DNA of 50,239 bases. It comes from an uncultured Clostridia bacterium. Its GTDB lineage: Bacteria > Bacillota > Clostridia > Oscillospirales > CAG-272. The stretch is from positions 1 through 50,239 of the forward strand of contig CALXUY010000079.1 in assembly GCA_944391805.1 (NCBI GenBank), given 5' to 3'. Made by a program: the position numbers and the translations under genes. The stretch's first letter is position 1. The number at the start of each line of letters is the position of its first letter. The notes under the pieces were generated by a model. That model was not told the origin of the DNA, ran no database searches, and saw only the letters and a list, made by a program, of their open reading frames with translations. Positions 39,758-47,758 of the stretch are shown here, one piece after another.

Positions 39758-42721
39758 GTGAAACACGCAGCAGCCTGCCACACAGACCACAAGCAGTGCG
39801 GGCAAGGCGGCAGCGCTCCGGCAACCCTTGGGGTCCTCGGCAGGAGGAAGCGTTGTTTCCTGCTCGGGCGCCTCGGAGGAACCGGCATTGACATTCAGTA
39901 CCGTTCTGGAGCCGGTCAGGGTCACCGAGCAATACCCCTGTGCGTCCGGCATACTCGAGCCGATGCCGTTGGGCGCGTAGATGCGCACGGTGGTTCCCGC
40001 TTCTCCGAGAATCACGCTTTCGCTGCCGTCAAAGAAGATGCTGGCCGAAACCGGTGCGTCGGCCTGCAGCAACAGCCTGCCGCCCCAAAGCAGCTCGCTG
40101 GTGAGCGTGGCCGCGTAGCCCGAATAAAGCCCGCTGTCGGAAAGGCCGAGCAGAGAGGCCGAATGCCCGTTGCCCACCAGACCGTCCGCACTGACGCCGC
40201 TCCCCTTGGAAACGACGATGATGTCATACACTCCGTCGTGCTGCGTCCGCACGCCGGTCTGCCGGTCGTCCGAATAGGACCCGGCCACGGACACCGTGTC
40301 CGCAACGGTCATCGAGTTGACGCCACGCCCGCTCAAAGCCGAAATCACCGCACAGAAGGCTGTCGAAGAGGAGGAGGCTCCGGAGCCGACCGAAATCAGC
40401 GCGCCCTGCCCGTTCCAGTTGTCATATCCGATTGTATATTCCCGGTCAAACGCAATGCGCAGCGCGCGATTTGTACCCACGGCATAAAATTCACTGCCTG
40501 TGAAGCTGCTTCCGGCCACCGAAAACGCATCGTAGCCCCCGTCGTTCCAGCGTCTGGCCGCCTGCATTCCCTCGGCATTCAGCACCCAGGAATAGGTATG
40601 CGCGCTTTCCGCGGCAATGTCGTCGATCATCACATAGTACGCGGTTCCGCCGTAACTGACCATCACATAATTCCGGTCAAACCGGCTCAGCGCCGGATCG
40701 CGGTAAGCCCCCGCGGCGCTGCCGAGCAGTGCGGAATACGCCCCGCTGTCGAGCAGCATCGAGAGGCTGCCGCCGCCCTTCACGCTCTGGGATTTTCCGT
40801 CCACGTAGACCGTGCTGTGCCCATAGGAAAGCGTGTAATCGCTGCCCGAGGCGTTGCCGTAGTCCTGATATCCGGGATCCGAGAGCAGCCACTCCCCTCC
40901 CAGCGCCAGAACAAAGCTGTTCTGGTCATAATGGCTGTGCCCCTGCGAGGAGTTGTTGCCCACACACACAAGCAGCATGTCGTCGGGGCCCCAACCGGTC
41001 CGCAGTGCGCCCCAGCCCACCCCCTCAATCACACCGTTGGTCAGATTGACACCGGTGCGGGCAAGGTATTCCTCCGGGGTTTCCACCGTGGCCTCCCCGC
41101 TCTGTCCGTAAACCAATCTGCGGAAATCGGTGACGTCGGCAAACGACCGGGTGGAAAGATACCAGTTCGCAATGCCTGCGCAGTCAGTGCCCTCCATCAC
41201 GTTTGCGACCACAAAGAAGTAGGTGTCGCTGTAGGTGTCCGAAATCGGCGGACCGGAGCCGTCGGTGTTCTCCCCGGTCATGATCGCCCACCGGAACACC
41301 ACATCGGTATAAGGATGGCTGAGCAGCTCGTCGTTCCCGGTGACGCGGCGGAGCTGATCCAGCGCGCCGAACAGCAAATCCAGCGCATACGATGTATAAC
41401 TCAACCCTTCCTGGCTCTCGGACTCATAGCGGCAATCGAGATACCAGGAAAAGAAATCATAGGCGCGGGAGAGATACAGTGCGGCATCCTCATGAGAGCC
41501 AAGAAGCAGCAGGCTTCCCATTGCCAGCGCGGAGGCTTTGTTGACATAATAATTATGATCGGTGAAGGAGGAAAGATCCGCATACAACGGCTCCAGTCCC
41601 AGTTCCACCAGCGCGTTTTCCAGTTGCGTTCTCTCCGCCTCGGTCATGCAGGGATAACACATATCATACACGGTGCTCACACCGGTGACAAAGTATCCGG
41701 TCTCGAGCGATGTGCGGTTGATGGTCGGATATTCGGTCCATGTGCTCCACCCCGCCAGCGAGAGCGCAAGCTCCACCGCCCGTTCGCCGTATGATGCGGT
41801 TCCGGTCAGCGTGTAGGCAAGAGAGAGCGCTTGCATCATCTCCATCATCCGGTTGCCCATCTCCTGCCAATAAGGGTAATTGGATCCGCTGTAGCCCGCG
41901 GGAGAGGAATCAAAATGCTGCTCGACAAACGGGATGGCGAAGGTCTTGGTGGTACTGGAATAGTAGGTCATGGTGAAGCTGTTCTGCGTCAACAGCTCGT
42001 CTGCCTCCGCGAGAATGGCGTCGGCACATTCCTTGCCGGAGTAGCCGGCGACCGAAGCCTCGGGATCCGCGGCGAATTCCCTCAAAGCCGTCAGCTCCTC
42101 CTCTGTGAAATACAGGCGGGGATGGCCGGTTGTGAGAAGATCAAAATCATAAATGTCCTGTCCCTCGTCCCCCGGCTCCGGGTAGACCAGAACGCGGTCA
42201 AAGCAGGTCTCGCCCCGGTTTGCCATACCGCTGTAAAGCAATATGACCGCATAGGCCGCCGACTCGGGCATGGCGACCGAAAAGTTTACGGTGGTCCACT
42301 TTCCGGTGACTGTGGCCGTAGAGCTGACCGAATCGGTCTGCTCTCCTTGGGAATTATAAAACTGAATGAACACGCTGCCGTTTCCTGTCAGGTTATAAAC
42401 GTCCACCGAAACACGATAGTAAATGCCGTGCTCCAACTCCAACTGCGGACTTCCCACATAAAAGCTGGAAGAGGTACTGGTGTCCCGCAGCAGAAGAGAG
42501 GCAGAGCCATCGGAGGCATAATCCGTAGAACGGGAAGAAAACCCGGAATTTCCGCTCCATCCGTCCGGACGGTAAGTAAACTCCGATTCAAAGGATTCCG
42601 AAAACAGCAGATTGTCTGCCTCCGGCATCTCCTCCGCACCGGCAGAACAGAACGCCGCAACACTAAGCAAAAGAGCAAACACCAGCAATCCGGTGCACAG
42701 TTTTTTCATCATATGTTTCAT
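39737..42721 (-). CDS. Secreted heparinase II/III-like lyase with KGC C-terminal tail
   Basis: This 994-aa protein has a signal peptide (about residues 1-30, MMKKLCTGLLVFALLLSVAA then FCSAGA). A jelly-roll carbohydrate-binding-like domain follows (about 36-180), then a helical toroid (about 195-560) and a beta-sandwich with the catalytic-type segment GHSHYDQNSFVLALGGEWLL (about 590-610). The last 30 residues are DPKGCRS, a hydrophobic stretch, and HKKKKKA. The start has only a weak AGGT upstream, so nearby ATG codons (42712, 42709) are possible. It probably cleaves an anionic glycan outside the cell while bound to the surface. Confidence 0.84.
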   Translation of the reverse strand: MKHMMKKLCTGLLVFALLLSVAAFCSAGAEEMPEADNLLFSESFESEFTYRPDGWSGNSGFSSRSTDYASDGSASLLLRDTSTSSSFYVGSPQLELEHGIYYRVSVDVYNLTGNGSVFIQFYNSQGEQTDSVSSTATVTGKWTTVNFSVAMPESAAYAVILLYSGMANRGETCFDRVLVYPEPGDEGQDIYDFDLLTTGHPRLYFTEEELTALREFAADPEASVAGYSGKECADAILAEADELLTQNSFTMTYYSSTTKTFAIPFVEQHFDSSPAGYSGSNYPYWQEMGNRMMEMMQALSLAYTLTGTASYGERAVELALSLAGWSTWTEYPTINRTSLETGYFVTGVSTVYDMCYPCMTEAERTQLENALVELGLEPLYADLSSFTDHNYYVNKASALAMGSLLLLGSHEDAALYLSRAYDFFSWYLDCRYESESQEGLSYTSYALDLLFGALDQLRRVTGNDELLSHPYTDVVFRWAIMTGENTDGSGPPISDTYSDTYFFVVANVMEGTDCAGIANWYLSTRSFADVTDFRRLVYGQSGEATVETPEEYLARTGVNLTNGVIEGVGWGALRTGWGPDDMLLVCVGNNSSQGHSHYDQNSFVLALGGEWLLSDPGYQDYGNASGSDYTLSYGHSTVYVDGKSQSVKGGGSLSMLLDSGAYSALLGSAAGAYRDPALSRFDRNYVMVSYGGTAYYVMIDDIAAESAHTYSWVLNAEGMQAARRWNDGGYDAFSVAGSSFTGSEFYAVGTNRALRIAFDREYTIGYDNWNGQGALISVGSGASSSSTAFCAVISALSGRGVNSMTVADTVSVAGSYSDDRQTGVRTQHDGVYDIIVVSKGSGVSADGLVGNGHSASLLGLSDSGLYSGYAATLTSELLWGGRLLLQADAPVSASIFFDGSESVILGEAGTTVRIYAPNGIGSSMPDAQGYCSVTLTGSRTVLNVNAGSSEAPEQETTLPPAEDPKGCRSAAALPALLVVCVAGCCVFHKKKKKA

Positions 42722-42775
42722 ATTTCTGTACCTGTTCTATGAAAAAGTACTGCCAAAACCATTCGCTTCAACTTA

Positions 42776-42808
42776 CCATATCCGCCGCCCAACGGACGGC
42801 GGATATGG
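42776..42808. repeat. 12-bp inverted repeat between the two surface protein genes
   Basis: CCATATCCGCCG (42776-42787) and CGGCGGATATGG (42797-42808) form a perfect 12-bp stem with a 9-base loop. It lies 25 bases after the LamG-like gene stop. No T run follows, so it may be a 3'-end stabiliser or attenuator that lowers expression of the downstream lyase. Confidence 0.6.
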
Positions 42809-42832
42809 CCGGCAGACAAAGCGCGGTGCGCC

Positions 42833-45800
42833 TTATTCGGTCAGCTTTCTCTTGCGGATGGCGATGGCTGCGACGCCCAGCGCGAGTACCGCAAGCACAG
42901 CCGAAGACGCGGCTACCGAGGACTTGCAGCCTTTTTCATCATCGCTGCTCGGAGCAGTCGTATCTGCCGGATCCTCCTCAGTGGAAGGAGCGGATGTTTC
43001 GTCATCTGGCTCCTTTGTCGTAACAGGCGGCAGGTTTTCGTCCGGATCTCCCAAATCCCCGGATCCATCGTCCGAGAGGACAGGAGCCGCAGCAGCCCAC
43101 AGCTTGATGTTGCCAATGGCGGCAGGCTCAATCTTGTATTCGCAGGCAGCGTCGGTAATCAGGAAGCCCTGCGTGCGGTCGATCTGCGAATACAGCGTGG
43201 AATTTTCGCTCAGGTCAAAGGCAACCGGGCCGGTGGTCTTTGTCGGATCGCTGGCAAGCGAAACCTCCATCACCACCAAATCGCCCTTCATCACCATTGT
43301 GACATCGAGCTGCACATTTGTCTCTGTCAGCCCCTGCAGCATATCGCTGTCCGCATTGTCAGCCGTGGCATTGAGCGGAGGCAGGTAGCCGCCGGTGCTC
43401 TGGTAGCACCGCACATACAGCATTCCATCCTCCACACGGATGTAGAAACGGAAACCGGTTTGAGAAGCCATCAGCAACGAGGATTGATCATCCCTGTCCT
43501 CCCAGCGTGTCATAACGGCAACGCGGCAGCGGTTATCCTCATTGCAGAGGATGGAAAAGGTGAGCCTGTAGTCTCCCTCATCCATCACGCCCTTGTACTG
43601 CGCATGGGCATATGCGTTTTCAGCGCTTTGGTTCGTAGTGGTGTCTCCGTTCTCATTGGTTCTGTAGAACCAGCCATCTTCATTGGTCTGAAACAGCTCA
43701 AACGGAGCGGCATCTCTTGTATAAATTTTGAAATTATCCTCATTGCAGGCGATGTCGCCCGAGTAAGCATAATTGGTATCCGCCAGAATGGTCTCGTAGT
43801 CGTTGGGGTCAGTCTCCTCGTCCGGATCGGGAGCCGAGCCGGGAAGGATGCGATAGGTCACGTTGCCAAAGGAGGTGGAGGCGCCCGCGCCGCCGTCGAT
43901 GCTCGGTCCCATGTCGACCAGGGCAAAGCCAAGCGTGCGGTCAGTCATGCGGTGAATCAGCGACTCGCTGTCTCCCGAGAGGTCGTATACAACCGTTCCC
44001 ACAGCCCGGGAGGGATCCGAGGTCAGGCAGGTGTCCACGGTGAGCGTCTGCCCGTTGACCACGACTTTGACCAGCAGCTCGGCGTTGGCAGGCTGTCCCT
44101 GCAGGATGGTGGAGCCCGAAACATTCCCCTTGGTCTCATCGGTGGCGAGGTCGTTGGCCATACCATAGCTGGGCGAGTAGCGGGCCAGTCTGTATTCCAG
44201 CGTACCGTCGGTGGCAGTGCTGATGACCAGCATATAGCCGTAGGGCGTGCCGCCGAATTTCCCGTTCCAGATATTCCAGATGCCAAAGCGGCCCTTGTTT
44301 TCGGCGTTCAGTTTCAGATGGAAGGTCAGCTCATAGTTGTAAGTGACCGACTTGCTGTAGGTCACGGCGGCGACGTCGGTAGCTACGCCGGAGGAACGGG
44401 TGAACCAGCCGTCCTCGCCGCGCACAAAGTTATCACCGCTCTCCTTTGTGGCAAAGGTATTGGGGTCGAGCACGGAATAATTCCAGCAGTCCGCCGGAAG
44501 CTGCTCGGCCGAGAGCGCCTCCAGGCTGAATTTACCAAAGCCGGAGGATGCGGTTGCCCCGCCCTCGACAGGCGCCATCCAAATGGCAAAGCCGGCAGGA
44601 TCCTGAACCGCCTCCAGATACGCGGTCTCGCCGCTCAGGTCAAAGATCACGTCGCCGGTCGTCGCCGCCGCGTCGTCGGCCTTGCTGGCCGAAACCGTCA
44701 GCACCTGATCCTTCCACTCCAGGCTGAAGCTCAGCTTCTCGCCGGCCGCCGCATCCTGCAGGAAGGTGCTGCTGGCAGGCGCGCTGCCTTCGGCCACGGT
44801 AGTGCTTGAGCCAGCGCCCTGGTTTGCTTCCCATTTGAGCACGCTGAAGCTCAAATTCCCGTCCGCAATCTGGGTCATCAGAGTAAAGCCGACACCACGG
44901 CCGGAGGTCTGCATGGAGCGGCCGTTCCCGGTATAATCCTGCCAGTAGAACATGGTGTAGAAGCGATCCTTCAGCTCCTCGTTGAGCGCAACCTCAAAGG
45001 TGAGCCGATAGTCGCCGCGCATCACCTGTCTGCTTTGCAGAACCGCAGAGGTCAGCGCCTCACCGGTCAGAGGATTTTTGAAATCTCGGTTCAGCGTAAA
45101 GTAGGTTCCGTCACACTGGAACAGCGCGTCGCCGGAGCCCCCGTCGAAACTGACGGGATCATACATATAAAAACGTCCGCCGTTCAGGAATGCCGTACCG
45201 CTCGCGGCAATGGGGGTGGCGGCGCTGTCGGCCACGGTCAGGTCAGTCAGGGCAAAATTGCCGAACCCGGAGGACTCAGTAGCCTCCGCGGCGACAGGCG
45301 ACATCCAGATCGCAAAGCCGGCCGGCTCCTTGACGGCCTCGAGATACGCGGCCTCGCCGCTCAGGTCAAAAATCACGTCGCCGGTCGTCGCCGCCGCGTC
45401 GTCGGCCTTGCTGGCCGAAACCGTCAGCACCTGATCCTTCCACTCCAGCCGGAAGCTCACAACCTGACCTGCCTGCGCCCCCTGCAGGAAGCTGCTGGTA
45501 GCGGGCGCGCTGCCATCGGCCACGTCGGTGGTGCGTGTTCCATTCCCTTCAGCGGCCTCCCATTTATTGATGGTAAAGCTCAGGGTTCCATCCGAATTGA
45601 TGTCGGTCTGCAGGGCGAAACCGACTCCTCTGGTGGAAGTCTGGAAGGAGCGGCCGTTTTCCGTGTAGTCCTGCCAGTAGAACATGGTGTAGAAGCGATC
45701 CTTCAGCTCCTCGTTGAGTCTGACATCGTAGGTGAGCGCATAGTCTCCGCTCATCGCCTCTCTGTACTGCAGCACACCGGATGTGACAGCCTCTCCGGAT

Positions 45801-46036
45801 ACAGGGTTCTTGAAATCCCGATTCAGCGTGAAGTAGGTTCCGTCAAATTTCAGAATGGTATCGCCAGTGCTACTGTTAAAATTGGACGGGTCATACATGT
45901 AGAACCGATTTCCGTTCCGGAAGCCCATTTTTGTGGTGGGAATTGCGGTGCCGCCACCGCCATCCTCTGCAAACACGGTCAGAGGAAGTGCCAGCAGCAT
46001 TGCGCAGAGCAAGAGCCATGATAAAACCTTTTTCAT
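42833..46036 (-). CDS. Secreted four-repeat LamG-like surface protein
   Basis: This 1067-aa protein has a signal peptide (MKKVLSWLLLCAMLLALPLT, then VFAED). Four related beta-sandwich units of about 230-250 residues follow. Each has elements like FYMYDP, GTYFTLNRDF, RFYTMFYWQDYT and FGNFALTDL, as in concanavalin-like/LamG folds. Units 1 and 2 are the most alike, with nearly identical DNA patches. A stalk rich in Asp, Glu, Pro and Thr (about 1000-1034) leads to EKGCKSS, a hydrophobic segment and IRKRKLTE. No catalytic motif is evident, so it is probably a glycan-binding surface protein. GGGAGG lies upstream of the ATG. Confidence 0.82.
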   Translation of the reverse strand: MKKVLSWLLLCAMLLALPLTVFAEDGGGGTAIPTTKMGFRNGNRFYMYDPSNFNSSTGDTILKFDGTYFTLNRDFKNPVSGEAVTSGVLQYREAMSGDYALTYDVRLNEELKDRFYTMFYWQDYTENGRSFQTSTRGVGFALQTDINSDGTLSFTINKWEAAEGNGTRTTDVADGSAPATSSFLQGAQAGQVVSFRLEWKDQVLTVSASKADDAAATTGDVIFDLSGEAAYLEAVKEPAGFAIWMSPVAAEATESSGFGNFALTDLTVADSAATPIAASGTAFLNGGRFYMYDPVSFDGGSGDALFQCDGTYFTLNRDFKNPLTGEALTSAVLQSRQVMRGDYRLTFEVALNEELKDRFYTMFYWQDYTGNGRSMQTSGRGVGFTLMTQIADGNLSFSVLKWEANQGAGSSTTVAEGSAPASSTFLQDAAAGEKLSFSLEWKDQVLTVSASKADDAAATTGDVIFDLSGETAYLEAVQDPAGFAIWMAPVEGGATASSGFGKFSLEALSAEQLPADCWNYSVLDPNTFATKESGDNFVRGEDGWFTRSSGVATDVAAVTYSKSVTYNYELTFHLKLNAENKGRFGIWNIWNGKFGGTPYGYMLVISTATDGTLEYRLARYSPSYGMANDLATDETKGNVSGSTILQGQPANAELLVKVVVNGQTLTVDTCLTSDPSRAVGTVVYDLSGDSESLIHRMTDRTLGFALVDMGPSIDGGAGASTSFGNVTYRILPGSAPDPDEETDPNDYETILADTNYAYSGDIACNEDNFKIYTRDAAPFELFQTNEDGWFYRTNENGDTTTNQSAENAYAHAQYKGVMDEGDYRLTFSILCNEDNRCRVAVMTRWEDRDDQSSLLMASQTGFRFYIRVEDGMLYVRCYQSTGGYLPPLNATADNADSDMLQGLTETNVQLDVTMVMKGDLVVMEVSLASDPTKTTGPVAFDLSENSTLYSQIDRTQGFLITDAACEYKIEPAAIGNIKLWAAAAPVLSDDGSGDLGDPDENLPPVTTKEPDDETSAPSTEEDPADTTAPSSDDEKGCKSSVAASSAVLAVLALGVAAIAIRKRKLTE
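44631..44722. repeat. Near-identical 92-bp segment, copy 1
   Basis: These 92 bases match 45357-45448 with a single difference. They encode the IFDLSGE-to-LEWKDQ stretch of repeat unit 2. Flanking parts of the units differ much more. Confidence 0.85.
45357..45448. repeat. Near-identical 92-bp segment, copy 2
   Basis: This is the second copy of the segment at 44631-44722, in repeat unit 1, offset by 726 bases. A further identical 50-base patch pairs 44937-44986 with 45669-45718. Confidence 0.85.
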
Positions 46037-46181
46037 TTTCTTGGAATTCCTCCCTTTTTTATTTTGTTGTGTGTGAAATCCGCCCCGAAGTTCCAGCTTT
46101 GGAATGCTTATTACTGCAACTGCCCGCCGCCTTCCCTTACAAAGCAAAAGACACAGACTGGCAGTCTTTCACAATTGGTTA

Positions 46182-46211
46182 ATTATATATAACCGGTTAG
46201 TTATATTAAAC
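46182..46211. promoter_or_regulatory. Tandem GGTTA palindromes, possible operator
   Basis: GGTTA (46182-46186), TAACC and GGTTA again at 46195-46204 give two overlapping inverted repeats, including the perfect 10-base palindrome TAACCGGTTA. A GTTATATTA extension follows. The element sits in the untranslated leader of the LamG-like gene, downstream of its promoter. That placement suits a repressor. Confidence 0.5.
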
Positions 46212-46272
46212 AACCCACTCCAAATTTTAAAAACTTCGATTTGAATTTTCAAACATCAACATTGATGAGACC

Positions 46273-46301
46273 ATTTTACCATAGTAATTCCAAATTGTCA
46301 A
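46273..46301 (-). promoter_or_regulatory. Promoter for the LamG-like/lyase surface genes
   Basis: On the minus strand TTGACA (46296-46301), 17-base spacer, TAAAAT (46273-46278). The -35 box is exact; one base of the -10 box differs. Confidence 0.8.
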
Positions 46302-46316
46302 TAGTTTTTTTAAAAA

Positions 46317-46337
46317 AATTTGTCAATCTGACAAATT
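46317..46337. promoter_or_regulatory. Perfect palindrome upstream of the -35 box
   Basis: AATTTGTCA (46317-46325), ATC, TGACAAATT (46329-46337). The perfect 9-base arms lie 15 bases upstream of the -35 box, and the half-site TTGTCA recurs at the -35 box itself. A bound protein could activate or repress the surface-gene promoter. Confidence 0.55.
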
Positions 46338-46428
46338 ATTTTTTTCTCATGAAGTGTAGGATTTATCGTGCTTCCCGCCGGTATACGGGCAAGACGATCC
46401 ATTGATATTTTCCGAAAAATATTTTTTG

Positions 46429-46453
46429 TAACCCTGTCGGTTTTTGACAGGGT
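46429..46453 (+). terminator. Hairpin with short T run upstream of the DNRLRE gene
   Basis: AACCCTGTC (46429-46437) pairs with GACAGGGTT (46445-46453), followed by TTA. No plus-strand gene precedes it, so it may be a leader attenuator of the downstream pair rather than an ordinary terminator. Confidence 0.5.
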
Positions 46454-46593
46454 TTTATGATAGACTGATCTCGGAGAAGATTTTGGCGTCAGAATGGAGG
46501 TTCCTTCTGAACCAATGCCGAAAGCGGCAGGCAGCTCGCTGAAAGCCAAAATGTTTTCCGAAATAGAAGTGAAATTTTGTTTTTAAGCAGGAG

Positions 46594-47745
46594 GTGATCT
46601 GTATCGAAAAACAAAAAACACAGCAGCCGGATACCGTGCTGCGCGAAATCAAATATCTGCGAGGCATGAAGGATTTTGTCATCGACCGGCGCAACAGCAA
46701 CCGTTACCGGGTGTTGGTCAGGGAAACCGTCGGACTCACGGCATATTGCTTCAGCGCCCCCATTTACAATACATCCAGCAGACAGTTGGTGCACAGGAAC
46801 TTTGAAAAAATTCACAACGGCTATGCTTTCAAAGGCTCCAACAGCACCGTCTCTGTCTGCGAAAACAGATGCGTTCTCGAAAACGCCGACGGCAGAGCGA
46901 TCATTCTGCTGCAAGAGAAGCCTACCCTGAATGGCGTCAACAAAGCGACTCCATCGGCTGTCACCGTCACTCCGACGCTGAATGGCCTTCGCTTTTCGGC
47001 GCGTCAACAGAGCATCCGCTTTTGTTTGCAGTCCGAGGCGAAGCAGGAGAGCATCCGACATACCCCGACCTGTTTTACGCTGATGAAGGAGGCATTCAAG
47101 CCGTTTCTTTCGGTCGCGGCATTGTATGCGACCGATGACAAAGGAAATCTGTTCCCTGCCGAGCTGCGCTATCGGGACAAAGGCGCACAGACCTATGAAG
47201 TGGAGCTGTCCTGCAAGAAAAGTGACGCTACCATTCTCTTTGAAATCAATCTGTATGAGGCGAAGCTGTTTCAGGACACTACCGTGGAAAGCGCGCATCC
47301 CGACTCCAACCACGCGTATGACGCGGTCGGATGGATTGGGAAAACCGGACTGTTCGGCGAGCAGTGGCTCTATTCCAGACTGGACCTCTCAAAGATCTCC
47401 GACCTGACAGCGGAACGTGTGGAGCATGTGCTCCTGCACATTCCGGTCCTCAATCAAAGCACGGAAAGCCTGGATGTATTCGTCCCCACAAGCCGCTTTT
47501 GCAGCTTCGGCTCGACATGGAACAGCAAGGTCAATGCGTCCGCAAAGGCGCTGAATACAACCTGTTCCGGAAGGTATCTGACACTTGACGTCACTTCCCT
47601 GTTTACGAACAGCACAGAACATTCACTGGTCTACACCGAGGGGCTGATATTGAAAAAGCTCCGGGGCAAGGACCCATTCATCGCAATATCTACGGGAGAC
47701 TGTTATTCAGCCCCGCAGATATTGGAAATCAAATTTTCAAAATGA
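46594..47745 (+). CDS. DNRLRE-domain-like protein, no signal peptide
   Basis: This protein is up to 383 aa. The C-terminal half (about 205-383) resembles DNRLRE-type cell-surface domains: AHPDSNHAYDAVGWIGKTGL, LYSRLDLSKISD, VLLHIPVLNQST, and the end VTSLFTNSTEHSLVYTEGLI. The N-terminal half is beta-rich and unknown. No signal peptide is seen. The start is unusual. A perfect 11-base Shine-Dalgarno AGGAGGTGATC (46589-46599) covers the in-frame GTG at 46594, and the codon at ideal distance is ATC at 46603. The next ATG is 46666. I give the GTG as the outer limit. It is cotranscribed with the next gene. Confidence 0.72.
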   Translation: MICIEKQKTQQPDTVLREIKYLRGMKDFVIDRRNSNRYRVLVRETVGLTAYCFSAPIYNTSSRQLVHRNFEKIHNGYAFKGSNSTVSVCENRCVLENADGRAIILLQEKPTLNGVNKATPSAVTVTPTLNGLRFSARQQSIRFCLQSEAKQESIRHTPTCFTLMKEAFKPFLSVAALYATDDKGNLFPAELRYRDKGAQTYEVELSCKKSDATILFEINLYEAKLFQDTTVESAHPDSNHAYDAVGWIGKTGLFGEQWLYSRLDLSKISDLTAERVEHVLLHIPVLNQSTESLDVFVPTSRFCSFGSTWNSKVNASAKALNTTCSGRYLTLDVTSLFTNSTEHSLVYTEGLILKKLRGKDPFIAISTGDCYSAPQILEIKFSK

Positions 47746-47758
47746 AAGGATAAAAACA

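Larger units (their letters stand above)
46037..46593. other. Long divergent control region
   Basis: This 557-base AT-rich gap holds no gene. It contains the minus-strand promoter at 46273-46301, overlapping palindromes built on GGTTA at 46182-46211, a perfect palindrome at 46317-46337, and a hairpin with a short T run at 46429-46453 reading toward the plus-strand genes. I see no equally clear plus-strand promoter. Confidence 0.65.

Noticed and set aside
42833..46036. CRISPR-like or tandem satellite repeat
   Set aside because: The repeats are protein-domain repeats of about 700 bases with diverged sequence, in frame, not short spaced repeats.
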